From NCBI GenBank assembly GCA_021768485.1, contig JAIZVZ010000007.1, forward strand, positions 1-64,000: a stretch of 64,000 nt of DNA. Reading direction: 5' to 3'. Of the stretch, positions 1-10,448 are shown in pieces. Positions within the stretch are counted from its first letter, which is position 1; every line of letters starts with the position of its first letter. The notes beneath the pieces were generated by a model. It ran no database searches. It saw only the letters and a program-made list of their open reading frames with translations, and was not told the DNA's origin. The DNA is from Oxalobacteraceae bacterium. GTDB taxonomy: Bacteria; Pseudomonadota; Gammaproteobacteria; Burkholderiales; Burkholderiaceae_D. The position numbers and the translations under genes are program-made.

Positions 1-1049
1 AAGTCGCAGCGGCGCAGGCGGAAATCGATATTCTCGCTGCCGAGGCCGCGCACGACTTTTTGCAGCAGCGCCAGCTCTTCGAGCGTCGCATGCGGCGTGG
101 CCAGCGCGGCGATCGCGTCGGCGCCGAATTCGCTCTTGATATCGCTGAGGCTGCGCGCGACATAGTCGAGCGCGCTTTGCCAGTCGGTTTCGATCCACTG
201 GCCGCCCTGCTTGACCATCGGCCGCGTCAGACGCTCGTCGCTGTTCAGCGCTTCGTACGAAAAGCGGTCCTTGTCGGACAGCCAGCATTCGTTGATCTCT
301 TCGTTTTCCAGCGGCAGTACGCGCAATACCTGGTTATTCTTGACCTGAACGATCAAGTTGGCGCCGAGGCCGTCGTGCGGACTGACCGACTTGCGGCGCG
401 ACAGTTCCCAGGTGCGGGCGCTGTAGCGGAACGGTTTCGAGGTCAGGGCGCCGACCGGACAGAGGTCGATCATATTGCCCGACAATTCGGAATCGACCGT
501 CTTGCCGACGAAGGAAGTGATTTCGGCGTGTTCGCCGCGGCCCAGCATGCCGAATTCCATGACACCGGCAATTTCCTGGCCAAAGCGCACGCAGCGCGTA
601 CAGTGGATGCAGCGCGCCATTTCCTGCATCGAGATCAGAGGGCCGACTTCCTTGTGGAACACCACCCGTTTTTCTTCGGCATAGCGCGAATTCGATGCGC
701 CATAGCCGACCGCCAGATCCTGCAACTGGCATTCGCCGCCCTGGTCGCAGATCGGGCAATCGAGCGGGTGATTAATCAGCAAAAATTCCATCACGCTTTT
801 TTGCGCATTGACCGCCTTGCTGCTGGCCGAATGCACAATCATGCCGTTGGCGACCGGCGTCGCGCAGGCCGGCAAGGGCTTCGGCGCCTTCTCGACGTCG
901 ACCAGGCACATGCGGCAGCTGGCGGCAATCGACAATTTTTTGTGATAGCAAAAATGCGGGATGTAAGTGCCCAGTTTATTGGCGGCGTCCATCACCATGG
1001 AGCCTGCCGGCACTTCGACTTTTTTACCGTCTATTTCGAGTTCAACCAT
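1..1049 (-). CDS. nuoG: NADH-quinone oxidoreductase subunit G, N-terminal part (truncated by window edge)
   Basis: Iron-sulfur subunit of respiratory complex I, in the peripheral arm; it passes electrons from NuoF/NuoE towards NuoB. Translation from the ATG at 1049 gives MVELEIDGKKVEVPAGSMVM, then a [2Fe-2S] ferredoxin-like segment with CYHKKLSIAASCRMC, the HPLDCPICDQGGECQLQD His/Cys cluster region, and CIHCTRCVRF with a later CPVGAL for further [4Fe-4S] clusters. A molybdopterin-oxidoreductase-like domain begins before the window ends. About 350 residues are visible and the C-terminal part lies outside. It starts 20 nt after nuoF in the same operon. The identification is secure. Confidence 0.95.
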   Translation of the reverse strand, partial: MVELEIDGKKVEVPAGSMVMDAANKLGTYIPHFCYHKKLSIAASCRMCLVDVEKAPKPLPACATPVANGMIVHSASSKAVNAQKSVMEFLLINHPLDCPICDQGGECQLQDLAVGYGASNSRYAEEKRVVFHKEVGPLISMQEMARCIHCTRCVRFGQEIAGVMEFGMLGRGEHAEITSFVGKTVDSELSGNMIDLCPVGALTSKPFRYSARTWELSRRKSVSPHDGLGANLIVQVKNNQVLRVLPLENEEINECWLSDKDRFSYEALNSDERLTRPMVKQGGQWIETDWQSALDYVARSLSDIKSEFGADAIAALATPHATLEELALLQKVVRGLGSENIDFRLRRCD

Positions 1050-1069
1050 GATCTGCTTTTTTCTGACGC

Positions 1070-2365
1070 TTAAAGGTAGGCCGGCACCAAGCAATGCTTA
1101 TGCTCGATGTGGTATTCGAATTCTTCGCGAAACGCCTTGATCATGCCGCGCACAGGCATCGCCGCCGCGTCGCCGAGCGCGCAGATGGTGCGGCCCTGGA
1201 TATTGTCGGCAATCGAATTGAGCAGGTCGAGATCGTCGGCCCGGCCCTGGCCGTTTTCGATCCGCTGCACCATGCGGTACATCCAGCCTGTGCCTTCGCG
1301 GCACGGCGTGCACTGACCGCACGACTCTTCGAAATAAAAATACGACAGGCGCAGCAGCGACTTGACCATGCAGCGCGTTTCGTCCATCACGATCACGGCG
1401 CCCGAGCCGAGCATCGAACCGGCCTTGGCAATCGAATCGTAGTCGAGGCTGGTGTCCATCATGACTTCGCCGCGGATCACCGGCGCGGAAGAGCCGCCGG
1501 GGATGACGGCCTTGATCTTTTTACCGTTGCGCATGCCGCCTGCCAGTTCCAGCAGGGTCGCAAACGGCGTCCCCAGCGGAATTTCATAATTGCCCGGCAT
1601 GGCGACGTCGCCCGAGATCGAAAAAATCTTGGTGCCGCCGTTATTCGGCTTGCCGAGCGCCGCATACTTTTCGCCGCCCATATTGAGCAGGAAAGGCACG
1701 GCCGCAAAGGTCTCGGTGTTGTTAATCGTGGTCGGTTTGCCATACAGGCCAAAGCTGGCCGGGAATGGCGGCTTGAAGCGCGGCTGGCCTTTTTTGCCCT
1801 CGAGCGATTCGAGCAATGCCGTTTCTTCGCCGCAGATATAGGCGCCGAAACCATGAAACGCATGCAACTGGAAGGAGAATTCGCTGCCGAGAATTTTCTC
1901 GCCGAGGAAACCGGCGGCGCGCGCCTCATCGAGCGCCTCTTCAAAGCGCTGATATTCGGCCCAGATCTCGCCATGGATATAGTTGTAGCCGACCGTGATG
2001 CCCATCGTATAGGCGCCGATGGCCATGCCTTCGATCACCGCATGCGGGTTGTAGCGCAGCAGGTCGCGGTCCTTGAAAGTGCCCGGTTCGCCTTCATCGG
2101 TATTACAGATCAGGTATTTTTGCCCCGCATGCTGGCGCGGCATGAAAGACCATTTCAGTCCGGTCGGAAAACCGGCGCCGCCGCGGCCGCGCAGCGAACC
2201 GGTTTTCAGCTCGGCGATGATTTGTTCGGGCGCGATTTTTTCGTTGAGGATGCGCGTCAGGGCGCTATAGCCGCCGCGCTTGACGTAATCGGCCAGACGC
2301 CAGTTCTGGCCGTCGAGACCGGCCAGAATCACGGGATTGATATGCCGTGTGTGCAAGGAAGTCAT
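1070..2365 (-). CDS. nuoF: NADH-quinone oxidoreductase subunit F (NADH/FMN-binding)
   Basis: Entry point of electrons into complex I: binds NADH and FMN and carries a [4Fe-4S] cluster. The 431-residue protein has the glycine-rich [10 protein letters not shown] motif of the NADH/FMN site at about residue 60 and the cluster motif [13 protein letters not shown] near residue 350. I place the start at ATG 2365 ([12 protein letters not shown]) because it overlaps the nuoE stop codon as ATGA, the usual sign of translational coupling. The reading frame extends 22 residues further upstream into nuoE, but that stretch has no family similarity. Lies between nuoE and nuoG. Confidence 0.96.
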   Translation of the reverse strand: MTSLHTRHINPVILAGLDGQNWRLADYVKRGGYSALTRILNEKIAPEQIIAELKTGSLRGRGGAGFPTGLKWSFMPRQHAGQKYLICNTDEGEPGTFKDRDLLRYNPHAVIEGMAIGAYTMGITVGYNYIHGEIWAEYQRFEEALDEARAAGFLGEKILGSEFSFQLHAFHGFGAYICGEETALLESLEGKKGQPRFKPPFPASFGLYGKPTTINNTETFAAVPFLLNMGGEKYAALGKPNNGGTKIFSISGDVAMPGNYEIPLGTPFATLLELAGGMRNGKKIKAVIPGGSSAPVIRGEVMMDTSLDYDSIAKAGSMLGSGAVIVMDETRCMVKSLLRLSYFYFEESCGQCTPCREGTGWMYRMVQRIENGQGRADDLDLLNSIADNIQGRTICALGDAAAMPVRGMIKAFREEFEYHIEHKHCLVPAYL

Positions 2366-2853
2366 TGTCCGCCCTCCGCCCGCAATTGCGCCAGCATGGC
2401 GTCGATTTTTTCGGCCGACATATGGCTGCACATGCGCTTGTTATTGACCAGCACCACCGGCGCATCGCCGCAGGCGCCCATGCATTCGCCTTCGACCAGC
2501 GTAAACAGGCCGTCAGCCGTGGTTTCGTGAAAACCGATGCCGAGCTTGCCCTTGACGTACTCGGCCGTCGTTTCACCGCCCGACAAGGCGCACGGCAAAT
2601 TGGTGCACACGGTCAGCTTGTATTTGCCGACCGGCTGCGTGTGAAACATATTGTAGAAAGTGGCGACCTCTTGCACGGCGATCGGCGCCATGCCCAGATA
2701 GGCGGCCACTTCCTGCATGACTTCCGGCGACAACCAATTGGTTTCATCCTGCGCGATAGCGAGCGCCGCCATGACCGCGGATTGCTTTTGGTCAGCTGGA
2801 AATTTCGCGATTTCGCGATCTATCTTTTTGTATGCGAGCTCTGATAACAACAT
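2362..2853 (-). CDS. nuoE: NADH-quinone oxidoreductase subunit E (24 kDa, [2Fe-2S])
   Basis: Thioredoxin-fold [2Fe-2S] subunit of the NADH-dehydrogenase module of complex I. The 163-residue protein shows the two cysteine pairs that ligate the cluster, CTNLPC and CMGAC, in the expected order. The start is taken at ATG 2853 ([15 protein letters not shown]); an in-frame extension of 15 residues upstream is less likely. The stop overlaps the nuoF start by 4 nt. It lies 57 nt downstream of nuoD in the same operon. Confidence 0.95.
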   Translation of the reverse strand: MLLSELAYKKIDREIAKFPADQKQSAVMAALAIAQDETNWLSPEVMQEVAAYLGMAPIAVQEVATFYNMFHTQPVGKYKLTVCTNLPCALSGGETTAEYVKGKLGIGFHETTADGLFTLVEGECMGACGDAPVVLVNNKRMCSHMSAEKIDAMLAQLRAEGGQ

Positions 2854-2910
2854 TATGTGCCTCAAATAACCGCAGGTGCTAACCTGGGGGACGATCAATC
2901 TAGCGATCTT

Positions 2911-4164
2911 CTAGCGATCTATTTCACCAAATACGATATCTTGCGTGCCGATGATGGTCACGGCGTCGGCAATCATATGCCCTTTCGCCATCTCGTCGAG
3001 GCTTTGCAGATGCGCGAAACCGGGCGCCCGGATCTTCATGCGATACGGCTTGTTGGCGCCGTCCGACAACAGATAAATGCCGAACTCGCCCTTCGGATGC
3101 TCGACCGCGCTATATGCCTCACCGGGCGGCACATGCATGCCTTCCGTGAACAGCTTGAAATGATGGATCAGGTTTTCCATGTTCGACTTCATGCCGACCC
3201 GCGACGGCGGCGCGATCTTGTGGTTGTCGATCATGACCGGGCCCGGATTGGCGTGCAGCCAGGCTGCGCACTGCTTGATGATGCGATTGGACTGGCGCAT
3301 TTCCTCGACCCGCACCAGATAGCGATCGTAAGAGTCGCCGTTGGTGCCGACCGGGATATCGAAATCGAGCAGATGATAGACCTCGTACGGCTGCTTTTTG
3401 CGCAAATCCCACTCAACGCCCGAGCCGCGCAGCATGGCGCCGGTAAAGCCCATCGCCATCGCCGCTTCGGGCGAGACCACGCCGACCCCGACCAGGCGCT
3501 GTTTCCAGATCCGGTTGTCGGTCAGCAGCGTTTCGTATTCGTCGACATAGGTCGGGAAACGGCTGGTGAAGTCGTCGATAAAGTCGAGCAACGAACCCTG
3601 GCGGTTTTCGTTGAGGCGGTCGATCGCCTTGCTGTTGCGGATGATCGAAGCCTTATGCTTGGGCATGGCGTCCGGCAGGTCGCGGTACACGCCGCCCGGA
3701 CGATAGTAAGCCGCGTGCATGCGCGCGCCGGACACCGCTTCGTAACAGTCCATGATGTCTTCGCGGTCGCGGAAGGCATACAGGAAAGGCCCCATGGCGC
3801 CGACGTCGAGCGCATGCGTGCCGAGCCACAGCAAGTGGTTCAACAGGCGCGTCATTTCATCGAACATCACACGGATGTACTGGGCGCGGATCGGCACTTC
3901 GATGCCGAGCAGTTTTTCAATCGCCATCACGTAGGCGTGCTCGTTGCACATCATCGAGACGTAATCGAGGCGGTCCATGTAAGGCACCGACTGCAGATAG
4001 GTTTTTTGCTCGGCCAGCTTTTCGGTCGCGCGGTGCAAAAGGCCGATATGCGGATCGGCGCGCTGGATCACTTCGCCGTCGAGCTCGAGCACCAGGCGCA
4101 GCACGCCGTGCGCGGCCGGATGTTGCGGACCGAAATTGAGAGTGTAGTTTTTGATGTCAGCCAT
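2911..4164 (-). CDS. nuoD: NADH-quinone oxidoreductase subunit D (49 kDa)
   Basis: Quinone-site subunit of complex I, related to the large subunit of NiFe hydrogenases but without its metal ligands. The 417-residue protein begins [20 protein letters not shown], the typical N-terminus with the HP(A)AHG quinone-site loop, and ends VFGEIDR as in most family members. It is separate from nuoC, unlike the fused NuoCD of E. coli; separation is usual in alpha- and betaproteobacteria. Only 2 nt lie between the nuoC stop and this start. Confidence 0.97.
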   Translation of the reverse strand: MADIKNYTLNFGPQHPAAHGVLRLVLELDGEVIQRADPHIGLLHRATEKLAEQKTYLQSVPYMDRLDYVSMMCNEHAYVMAIEKLLGIEVPIRAQYIRVMFDEMTRLLNHLLWLGTHALDVGAMGPFLYAFRDREDIMDCYEAVSGARMHAAYYRPGGVYRDLPDAMPKHKASIIRNSKAIDRLNENRQGSLLDFIDDFTSRFPTYVDEYETLLTDNRIWKQRLVGVGVVSPEAAMAMGFTGAMLRGSGVEWDLRKKQPYEVYHLLDFDIPVGTNGDSYDRYLVRVEEMRQSNRIIKQCAAWLHANPGPVMIDNHKIAPPSRVGMKSNMENLIHHFKLFTEGMHVPPGEAYSAVEHPKGEFGIYLLSDGANKPYRMKIRAPGFAHLQSLDEMAKGHMIADAVTIIGTQDIVFGEIDR

Positions 4165-4166
4165 GA

Positions 4167-4793
4167 TTAACCCTTTGCGCCGGCACCGGTTTCGTGCCCG
4201 GCCAGACCGTATGTGTCTTCGCGGATTACGCGCGGCACCACTTCGCGCGGCTCGATCGTGACCGGCTGATAAATGACGCGCCGCTGCTCGGGATCGTAAC
4301 GCATCTCGACATAGCCGGAGACCGGGAAATCCTTGCGGAACGGATGGCCGATGAAGCCGTAGTCGGTCAGAATGCGGCGCAAATCGTTATGGCCGACAAA
4401 CAGGATGCCGAACAGATCGAAGGCTTCGCGTTCGTACCAGTTGACCGAGCGCCAGATGGCGGTCAGCGAAGCGACCTGCGGCATCTGGTCGTCGGGGGCG
4501 AAAACGCGCACCCGCAGACGCCAGTTATGCTCGATCGAGGTCAGATGCGAGACAACGGCAAAGCGCCGGCCCTGCCAGGCGCCGTCGCCATAAGTCGAAT
4601 AATCGACGCCGCACAGATCGATCAGTTGTTCGAAGCGCAGATCGGCATGGTCGCGCAGAACGCGCATGGCCGACAGGTAATGCGCGGCATCGACGGTCAA
4701 GGTCACTTCGTCCAGGGCGGTGCTCAGGTCCTGCACTTGACTGCCCAGCGCATTACGCAGGGCGGCATCAAGAATTTCGAGTTTTGTGCTCAT
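4167..4793 (-). CDS. nuoC: NADH-quinone oxidoreductase subunit C (30 kDa)
   Basis: Peripheral-arm structural subunit of complex I that packs between NuoD and NuoB. The 208-residue protein contains the family signature region ERE(A)FDLFGI with [24 protein letters not shown], followed by the VEMRYD and REVVPR segments near the C-terminus. It lies 21 nt downstream of nuoB and 2 nt upstream of nuoD, in the standard nuoABCDEFG order. Confidence 0.96.
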   Translation of the reverse strand: MSTKLEILDAALRNALGSQVQDLSTALDEVTLTVDAAHYLSAMRVLRDHADLRFEQLIDLCGVDYSTYGDGAWQGRRFAVVSHLTSIEHNWRLRVRVFAPDDQMPQVASLTAIWRSVNWYEREAFDLFGILFVGHNDLRRILTDYGFIGHPFRKDFPVSGYVEMRYDPEQRRVIYQPVTIEPREVVPRVIREDTYGLAGHETGAGAKG

Positions 4794-4814
4794 ATTTTTA
4801 TAAAGGCTGCCCGG

Positions 4815-5291
4815 TTAGCGCGCGATCGTATTGGTGCGCTTGATCTTGTTATGCAGCTGCAAAATACCATACAACAAAGCTTCAGCAGTCGGCGGACAAC
4901 CGGGCACATAGACGTCGACCGGCACGATGCGGTCGCAACCGCGCACAACCGAATATGCATAATGGTAATAGCCGCCGCCATTGGCGCACGAGCCCATGGA
5001 AATGACCCAGCGCGGCTCGGCCATCTGGTCGTAGACTTTGCGCAAAGCCGGCGCCATCTTGTTGCACAGCGTTCCGGCGACGATCATCACGTCCGATTGA
5101 CGCGGCGACGGGCGGAACAGAAAACCGAAGCGCTCGAGATCGTAGCGTGCGGCACCTGCGTGCATCATTTCCACAGCGCAACAGGCAAGGCCGAAGGTCA
5201 TCGGATACATCGACCCGGTACGCGCCCAGTTGATCAGTTTATCGGCTGTGGTGGTGATAAAACCTTCGTTTAATATGCCTTCAATTGACAT
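4815..5291 (-). CDS. nuoB: NADH-quinone oxidoreductase subunit B (cluster N2)
   Basis: Carries the last iron-sulfur cluster (N2), which hands electrons to quinone in complex I. The 158-residue protein shows the tandem cysteines in LACCAVEMM, then GSCANGGG and [10 protein letters not shown], which supply the N2 ligands. It starts 3 nt downstream of the nuoA stop. Length and motifs are typical. Confidence 0.97.
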   Translation of the reverse strand: MSIEGILNEGFITTTADKLINWARTGSMYPMTFGLACCAVEMMHAGAARYDLERFGFLFRPSPRQSDVMIVAGTLCNKMAPALRKVYDQMAEPRWVISMGSCANGGGYYHYAYSVVRGCDRIVPVDVYVPGCPPTAEALLYGILQLHNKIKRTNTIAR

Positions 5292-5294
5292 GGT

Positions 5295-5654
5295 TCACTC
5301 CCAATCAAGGGCACCTTTCTTCCAGATATACCAGAATCCGACCACGAATTCGGCAATGAACACCAGCATGGTCACGTAGCCAGCCAGACCGAGGTCGCGC
5401 ATGGCTACGCCCCACGGAAAGAAAAACGCGGTTTCGAGATCAAACAGGATAAACAGGATGGCAATCAGATAGTAGCGCACGTCGAACTTCATGCGCGCGT
5501 CTTCGAAGGCGCCGAAGCCGCATTCGTACGGCGAATTCTTGGCGGCGTCCGGCCGGCCAGGGCCGAGGATGCGACCCAAAAATGGAAACACGACACCGAC
5601 GGCCAGGCCGATCAAGACAAATAACAATACGGGGAAATAATTTTCAAGAATCAC
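5295..5654 (-). CDS. nuoA: NADH-quinone oxidoreductase subunit A (GTG start)
   Basis: Small membrane subunit of complex I with three predicted transmembrane helices (about residues 7-27, 63-83 and 90-112) and the conserved loop [20 protein letters not shown] between the first two. It is 119 residues long and first in the nuo operon. The start codon is GTG; the nearest upstream ATG (5670) is in another frame, and no strong ribosome-binding site precedes the GTG, which may limit initiation. The operon promoter should lie between here and the tRNA-Leu gene at 5881, but I could not identify a convincing -35/-10 pair. Confidence 0.95.
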   Translation of the reverse strand: MILENYFPVLLFVLIGLAVGVVFPFLGRILGPGRPDAAKNSPYECGFGAFEDARMKFDVRYYLIAILFILFDLETAFFFPWGVAMRDLGLAGYVTMLVFIAEFVVGFWYIWKKGALDWE

Positions 5655-5849
5655 GATAGTTCGCTGGCATGTTAGTTGAAGTTAAACGGCAACCCCAGCG
5701 ATTTGCGTAATGCGACAAGCGCACTCACCAAGCAATGGGTCCGGCGACTGAAAGTCGATACCACCGTGAGAAAACATACGGCGTAAAACTCTGCAACAAC
5801 GGCGGTAAAGCTTCCGCCAAACAAACGCAAAACTTGTTATTAGAAAGCA

Positions 5850-5868
5850 AGCCCGGCATGCGCGGGCT
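5850..5868 (-). terminator. possible terminator after tRNA-Leu
   Basis: Inverted repeat AGCCCG...CGGGCT with a 7-nt loop, 13 nt after the tRNA 3' end, followed on the minus strand by TGCTTTCTAATAAC. The stem is short and the U-run interrupted, so it is a modest candidate for separating the tRNA transcript from nuoA. Confidence 0.4.
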
Positions 5869-5880
5869 GACTTTTATTTA

Positions 5881-5965
5881 TGGTGCCGACGGCGAGACTC
5901 GAACTCGCACAGCTTTCGCCACTACCCCCTCAAGATAGCGTGTCTACCAATTTCACCACGTCGGC
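5881..5965 (-). tRNA. tRNA-Leu (anticodon GAG)
   Basis: 85-nt cloverleaf with encoded CCA. The acceptor stem pairs GCCGACG with CGTCGGC; the D-arm region reads TGGTGAAATTGGTAGACAC; the anticodon stem CTATC/GGTAG holds loop TTGAGGG with anticodon GAG; a class II variable arm follows, then a T-arm with GTTCGAGTC. It closely resembles E. coli leuU (GAG). It sits between secG and nuoA, a conserved betaproteobacterial order. Confidence 0.96.
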
Positions 5966-6071
5966 TGAAGACGATCATTCTACTCTGTTTCACCTCTTTT
6001 GTTCAATGGACAATTGTGCCAAAACAATGCAAAAACGTAAAAATTATGCGAGGGAAAGCAGATTTTTTCAA

Positions 6072-6557
6072 TTATTTCGGAATCTGGCCCGATTGACCAC
6101 CCACAGGGTGGCTGGCGGCCGCACTTGCAGCCGCACTCGCAGCCACATTTGCCGCCGACCCCGCCTTGGCTGCCGCCGCTGGCGCAACGCCATTTGGCAC
6201 GGCAGCAGACGCCGCAAGCGAAGCGGCGGGCGCCGAAGCGGCCGGCGCTGGCGCAGCACTGACAGGTACCGTGCTGACCGGCGCATTATCCATCACGCTG
6301 CCGGTATTGACGACATTGCGCTTGCTGACCATGTAAGAAAGCGCCAGCGTCGCAGCAAAAAAGACTGCGGCAGCAACACCGGTCGACTTCGACAGGAAAT
6401 TCGACGAACCGCTGGCGCCAAACAGGCTGCCCGAAGCACCCGAACCGAAAGCGGCACCCATATCGGCGCCTTTACCGTGCTGCAATAGCACCAGGCCGAT
6501 AATGACCAGAGCAGTCAATACTTGTATAACAACAACAACGGTAAACAATGCATTCAT
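6072..6557 (-). CDS. secG: Preprotein translocase subunit SecG with alanine-rich tail
   Basis: Accessory subunit of the SecYEG protein-translocation channel in the inner membrane. The first 75 residues hold two transmembrane helices (about 4-24 and 56-78) around the conserved loop LLQHGKGADMGAAFGSGASG. After about residue 85 the protein continues with a roughly 75-residue Ala/Pro/Ser-rich low-complexity tail, making it 161 residues against about 110 for E. coli SecG. Lies between tpiA and tRNA-Leu, all on the minus strand. Confidence 0.94.
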   Translation of the reverse strand: MNALFTVVVVIQVLTALVIIGLVLLQHGKGADMGAAFGSGASGSLFGASGSSNFLSKSTGVAAAVFFAATLALSYMVSKRNVVNTGSVMDNAPVSTVPVSAAPAPAASAPAASLAASAAVPNGVAPAAAAKAGSAANVAASAAASAAASHPVGGQSGQIPK

Positions 6558-6752
6558 TGCGTAATTCCATTCTAAGTGAGATCTGCTTGAGATTTGCTAA
6601 TGTAATAAATACGTTTTTTGTAAAATTCAAACTGCTTTGCCGGCTTGCGCCCGCCTATGCCGGCCCATGCCATATTTATGCGGCCGCACCGCCATCATCG
6701 CGATACTGCCACCACAATGTTGTATTCGCACCACGAGGCGCTCGGCACCACG

Positions 6753-6794
6753 CACCTCGCCGGCCGCACCTCGCCGGCCGCACCTAGCCGGCCG
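6753..6794. repeat. 14-bp tandem repeat (x3) spanning the tpiA stop codon
   Basis: Three consecutive copies of CACCTCGCCGGCCG (third copy CACCTAGCCGGCCG) at 6753, 6767 and 6781. The T-to-A difference in the third copy creates the TAG stop of tpiA on the minus strand, so tpiA ends inside the array and the other two copies lie in its 3' untranslated region. Confidence 0.9.
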
Positions 6795-7557
6795 CACCGA
6801 CAATCGCCATGAAATCAGCGGCCTTCAAAGCGGCACCGCCGACCAGGGCGCCGTCGATATCGGGCATCGCAAACAACTCGCGGGCATTATCGGGCTTGAC
6901 GCTGCCGCCATATAAAATCTGCACCTTGTCCGCCGCCAGCGTATCGCGCTCGGCAAGCTTGCCGCGCAAAAAAGCATGGACATCCTGCGCAATCTGCGGC
7001 GTGGCCGTCTTGCCGGTGCCGATGGCCCATACAGGCTCGTAGGCAAGCACCAGGGCGGCCAGACCGCCAAGGCGGCGCCCGGCTTCCAGCGCAGCCTGCA
7101 GCACGACTTCAAGCTGCGCCCCGATCACGGCCTGCGCCTGCCCGGCCTCGAATTGCGCCAGAGTCTCTCCCACGCACACAATCGGGGTCAGACCGGCACC
7201 CAAGGCATGCTGCACCTTTTGCGCAACCAATTCATTGCTTTCACCATGATAGGCGCGCCGCTCCGAATGCCCGACGATGACATAGCGACAAGCAAAATCG
7301 CTGAGCATCGCCGCCGACACCTCGCCAGTATAAGCACCGCTGGCATGCGCAGACACATCTTGCGCGCCCCATGCCACGGGACTGGCCGCCAACAGCTGCT
7401 GACACTGCGCCAGATAGGGCGCCGGCGCGCATACGGCAATATCGGCCGGCAACGCCGTCACCGCCTCACATGCACGCAGCACCTCCGACAACAAAGAGGC
7501 ATTTTCGGTTCGCGTGCCATTCATTTTCCAGTTACCGACGACGAGTTTGCGGCGCAT
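6784..7557 (-). CDS. tpiA: Triosephosphate isomerase
   Basis: Interconverts dihydroxyacetone phosphate and glyceraldehyde 3-phosphate in glycolysis and gluconeogenesis. The 257-residue TIM barrel begins [14 protein letters not shown] (active-site Asn/Lys), has VGHSERR (catalytic His), [14 protein letters not shown] (catalytic Glu plus flexible loop 6) and YGGSVKPDN (phosphate binding). It ends within a short tandem repeat. A candidate promoter lies 28 nt upstream. Adjacent to secG as in many betaproteobacteria. Confidence 0.97.
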   Translation of the reverse strand: MRRKLVVGNWKMNGTRTENASLLSEVLRACEAVTALPADIAVCAPAPYLAQCQQLLAASPVAWGAQDVSAHASGAYTGEVSAAMLSDFACRYVIVGHSERRAYHGESNELVAQKVQHALGAGLTPIVCVGETLAQFEAGQAQAVIGAQLEVVLQAALEAGRRLGGLAALVLAYEPVWAIGTGKTATPQIAQDVHAFLRGKLAERDTLAADKVQILYGGSVKPDNARELFAMPDIDGALVGGAALKAADFMAIVGAAG

Positions 7558-7584
7558 AGTAGCCCAAAAAATAATTAACCCGTA

Positions 7585-7614
7585 ATTCTATCGTGTAGCG
7601 CCACTCACGGTCAA
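7585..7614 (-). promoter_or_regulatory. candidate sigma-70 promoter of tpiA
   Basis: On the minus strand TTGACC (7614-7609), 18-nt spacer, TAGAAT (7590-7585), 28 nt before the tpiA start codon. The match to consensus is good in both boxes; transcription start has not been shown. Confidence 0.6.
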
Positions 7615-7656
7615 ACAAGTGATCGCCAAAGAGCGGCAAAACACAAAGAATAAAAA

Positions 7657-7697
7657 GCAAAAAGCCCTCAACCACCAAGGGCGTGAGGGCTTTTTGC
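7657..7697. terminator. bidirectional terminator-like hairpin, 14-bp perfect stem
   Basis: GCAAAAAGCCCTCA (7657-7670) pairs perfectly with TGAGGGCTTTTTGC (7684-7697) around a 13-nt loop. The A/T ends of the stem give a U-run on either strand. No protein-coding gene ends just before it on either strand: pnp already has its own terminator at 8058-8094. Confidence 0.8.
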
Positions 7698-8057
7698 CAA
7701 GTAAAACCAAGCACTGCAAGGAATTCCGGGCCTGTTTCGTAAGGCATACGGTGCAATCCAGAAAATTATGCACACCTCGCTATGGAGAAATAATCCCGCA
7801 TTAGCCTCTGAATCGTATCAATCGAAAAGTTCATCAACACCAATACAAGAGTAGATTCCCGAATGACCCATGCTTATCTGCGTGGTGCCATCGGTAACAA
7901 CGAATCATCTCTTGTATTGATGCTGAAATTGATTCTGAAATTGATTCTGAAACCAATACTAACCACAGACATCGTTTTACGCAAGCTTTATTTTCCGGTG
8001 CCGACACCTCCGCCTTTACGACCAGCAAAAAGCCATGCCTCGCCCATTTTCAGGCAA
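7698..8057. other. 360-nt gap between two terminators; no credible protein gene
   Basis: Relatively AT-rich, with only short, unconvincing reading frames. It contains a direct repeat of TGAAATTGATTC (7924-7935, 7936-7947) and, on the minus strand, a possible promoter TTGCGT - 17 nt - TAGTAT (7984-7956). With the hairpin at 7657-7697 this could delimit an untranslated RNA of about 300 nt; see findings. Confidence 0.4.
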
Positions 8058-8094
8058 AAAAAAGCCGTGCGGGCAAAGCCCGGCACGGCTTTTC
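8058..8094 (-). terminator. Rho-independent terminator of pnp
   Basis: On the minus strand AAAAGCCGTGCCGGGC, loop, GCCCGCACGGC followed by eight T. The stem has one bulged C. It lies just after the pnp stop codon at 8110. Confidence 0.85.
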
Positions 8095-8109
8095 GACACC
8101 ATTTAAAAA

Positions 8110-10236
8110 TTACTGTGGCGCAGCTTCAGTCGCCTCTTCAGACGCTGCAGCCTTCATCGACAGCTTCAGGCGGCCGCGATCATCGGTTTCCAATACCTTG
8201 ACGCGCACTTGCTGACCTTCTTTCAAGAAGTCGGCAACGGCATTCACGCGCTCATTGGCGATCTGGCTGATGTGCAGCAAACCATCCTTGCCTGGCATGA
8301 CTTGTACGATCGCACCGAAGTCGAGCAACTTCAAGACCGTGCCCTCGTAAATCTTGCCAACCTCGACCGAGGCCGTCAATTCTTCGATGCGGCGCTTGGC
8401 TTCCTGGCCGGCGGCAGCATCGACCGACGCGATGGTAACCACGCCTTCGTCGGAAATATCGATCTGGGTACCGGTTTCTTCGGTCAGCGCACGGATGACG
8501 GCGCCGCCCTTGCCGATCACATCGCGAATTTTTTCAGGATTGATCTTGATCGTGATCAGACGCGGAGCGAAGTCAGACAATTCCGTCTTAACTTGCGGCA
8601 TCGCGGTTTGCATTTTTTCAAGGATATGCAGACGGCCTTCCTTGGCTTGCGCCAGCGCCACTTGCATGATTTCCTTGGTAATACCCATGATCTTGATATC
8701 CATTTGCAAGGCAGTAATCCCGGCGGCAGTGCCGGCAACCTTGAAATCCATATCGCCGAGGTGATCTTCATCGCCGAGAATATCGGAGAGGACGGCGAAC
8801 TTGCCGCCTTCCTTGATCAAGCCCATGGCGATACCGGCGACGTGCGCCTTCATCGGCACACCGGCATCCATCAAGGCCAGACAACCGCCGCAGACCGACG
8901 CCATCGACGACGAGCCATTCGACTCGGTAATTTCAGAGACCAGACGCACCGAATAGCTGAAATCCTCCGAGTCGGGCAAGGCAGCCAGCAAGGCGCGCTT
9001 GGCCAGGCGGCCGTGACCGATTTCGCGGCGCTTAGGCGTGCCGACGCGACCGGTTTCGCCCGTTGCAAACGGTGGCATGTTGTAGTGCAGCATGAAGCTA
9101 TCGGTAAACTCACCCATCAGCGCATCGATTTTTTGACTGTCGCGGGCGGTACCGAGCGTGGCCACGACCAGCGCTTGCGTTTCGCCGCGGGTAAACAATG
9201 CCGAACCGTGAGTGCGCGGCAAGACACTGGTGCGGATCGCGATCGGCCGCACGGTCTTGGTGTCGCGGCCATCGATGCGCGGCTCGCCGTCGAGAATTTG
9301 CGAACGGACGATCTTGGCTTCGATGTCGAACAAAATATTGTTGACGTCGGCCGCGTCAGGCGCCGGCAGGCCGGCAGCTTGCGCTTCCTGCGCCAGATCA
9401 GCCATCACTTCGGAGGTGGCGGCCTTCAGTTTGGCGGTCCGCGCCTGCTTGTCCTTGGTTTGATACGCATCGCGGATCTTGGCATCGGCAAAATGCACGA
9501 CACGCGCGATCAGTGCGTCATTCTTTGGTGCTGGCGCCCATTCGACTTCGGGCTTGCCGCCGTCGCGCACCAATTCATGGATCGCATCGATAACGGCCTT
9601 CATTTGCTCGTGGCCGAACATGACGGCGCCGAGCATGACCGCTTCCGACAGTTGCTGCGCTTCCGATTCGACCATCAGGACCGCTGTCTCCGTACCGGCC
9701 ACAACCAGGTCCATTTGCGAGGTCTTCAACTGGGTCGGGCTTGGATTCAAGATGTATTGGCCGTCGAGATAGCCGACGCGCGCGGCACCGACGGGGCCGT
9801 TGAACGGCACACCGGAAACGCACAAAGCGGCCGAGGCACCAATCATGGCCGCAATATCAGGGTCGATTTCAGGGTTGACCGACAACACGTGAATGATTAC
9901 TTGCACTTCATTCAAATAACCTTCTGGAAACAGAGGGCGGATCGGACGGTCGATCAAACGCGAAGTCAATGTTTCCTTTTCCGAAGGACGACCTTCGCGC
10001 TTGAAAAAGCCGCCTGGAATTTTACCGGCAGCATACGTCTTTTCAATATAGTCCACTGTCAGAGGGAAGAAATCCTGACCTGGCTTGGCATCCTTACGGG
10101 CAACCACGGTAGCCAAAACAACGGTGTCATCGATCGACACCATGACGGCGCCCGAGGCTTGACGGCCGATTTCGCCGGTTTCAAGCGTCACCTGGTGAGC
10201 GCCGTACTGGAAGGTCTTGCTAACTTTATTAAACAT
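8110..10236 (-). CDS. pnp: Polyribonucleotide nucleotidyltransferase (PNPase)
   Basis: Phosphorolytic 3'-5' exoribonuclease of mRNA turnover and a component of the degradosome. At 708 residues it has full family length: two RNase PH domains (about 10-230 and 310-540) joined by an alpha-helical linker, a KH domain (about 550-610, with [20 protein letters not shown]) and an S1 domain (about 620-690, [18 protein letters not shown]), then a short acidic tail. The conserved [23 protein letters not shown] and RPIRPLFP segments are intact. It follows rpsO, as in most proteobacteria. Confidence 0.97.
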   Translation of the reverse strand: MFNKVSKTFQYGAHQVTLETGEIGRQASGAVMVSIDDTVVLATVVARKDAKPGQDFFPLTVDYIEKTYAAGKIPGGFFKREGRPSEKETLTSRLIDRPIRPLFPEGYLNEVQVIIHVLSVNPEIDPDIAAMIGASAALCVSGVPFNGPVGAARVGYLDGQYILNPSPTQLKTSQMDLVVAGTETAVLMVESEAQQLSEAVMLGAVMFGHEQMKAVIDAIHELVRDGGKPEVEWAPAPKNDALIARVVHFADAKIRDAYQTKDKQARTAKLKAATSEVMADLAQEAQAAGLPAPDAADVNNILFDIEAKIVRSQILDGEPRIDGRDTKTVRPIAIRTSVLPRTHGSALFTRGETQALVVATLGTARDSQKIDALMGEFTDSFMLHYNMPPFATGETGRVGTPKRREIGHGRLAKRALLAALPDSEDFSYSVRLVSEITESNGSSSMASVCGGCLALMDAGVPMKAHVAGIAMGLIKEGGKFAVLSDILGDEDHLGDMDFKVAGTAAGITALQMDIKIMGITKEIMQVALAQAKEGRLHILEKMQTAMPQVKTELSDFAPRLITIKINPEKIRDVIGKGGAVIRALTEETGTQIDISDEGVVTIASVDAAAGQEAKRRIEELTASVEVGKIYEGTVLKLLDFGAIVQVMPGKDGLLHISQIANERVNAVADFLKEGQQVRVKVLETDDRGRLKLSMKAAASEEATEAAPQ

Positions 10237-10386
10237 TGGGGGTACCCTTTCTATTTTGCCAACAGATTTTCAGGCGCTGTCGTTCACCTCACCACAGGCA
10301 GCCCATCGCAACGGATGTATTACCTTTTATCGATTACTTTTTACAACAAATTCTATAGTGCAGCTTATGCCCAAGCGAATGACAAA

Positions 10387-10416
10387 ATGCCCACGTCAGC
10401 GAACTGGCGTGGGCAT
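10387..10416 (-). terminator. terminator downstream of rpsO with UUCG tetraloop
   Basis: On the minus strand ATGCCCACGCCAG, loop TTCG, CTGACGTGGGCAT, followed by TTTTGTC. The stem is 13 bp with one mismatch. The tetraloop is very stable, but the U-run is short, so some read-through into pnp is likely, as is known for rpsO-pnp in E. coli. Confidence 0.65.
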
Positions 10417-10448
10417 CATCACAATAATGAAACCGGGCGTCGCAAAAA

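Noticed and set aside
60-1073. Long open frame on the plus strand opposite nuoG
   Set aside because: It is the antisense shadow of nuoG, whose minus-strand frame has all expected cysteine motifs; the plus-strand translation matches no family and is His/Arg/Ala-biased as shadows are.
7532-7773. Short minus-strand frames between tpiA and the 7657 hairpin
   Set aside because: They run through the terminator stem and the tpiA promoter, and their hydrophobic sequence comes from the hairpin's A/T-rich arms.
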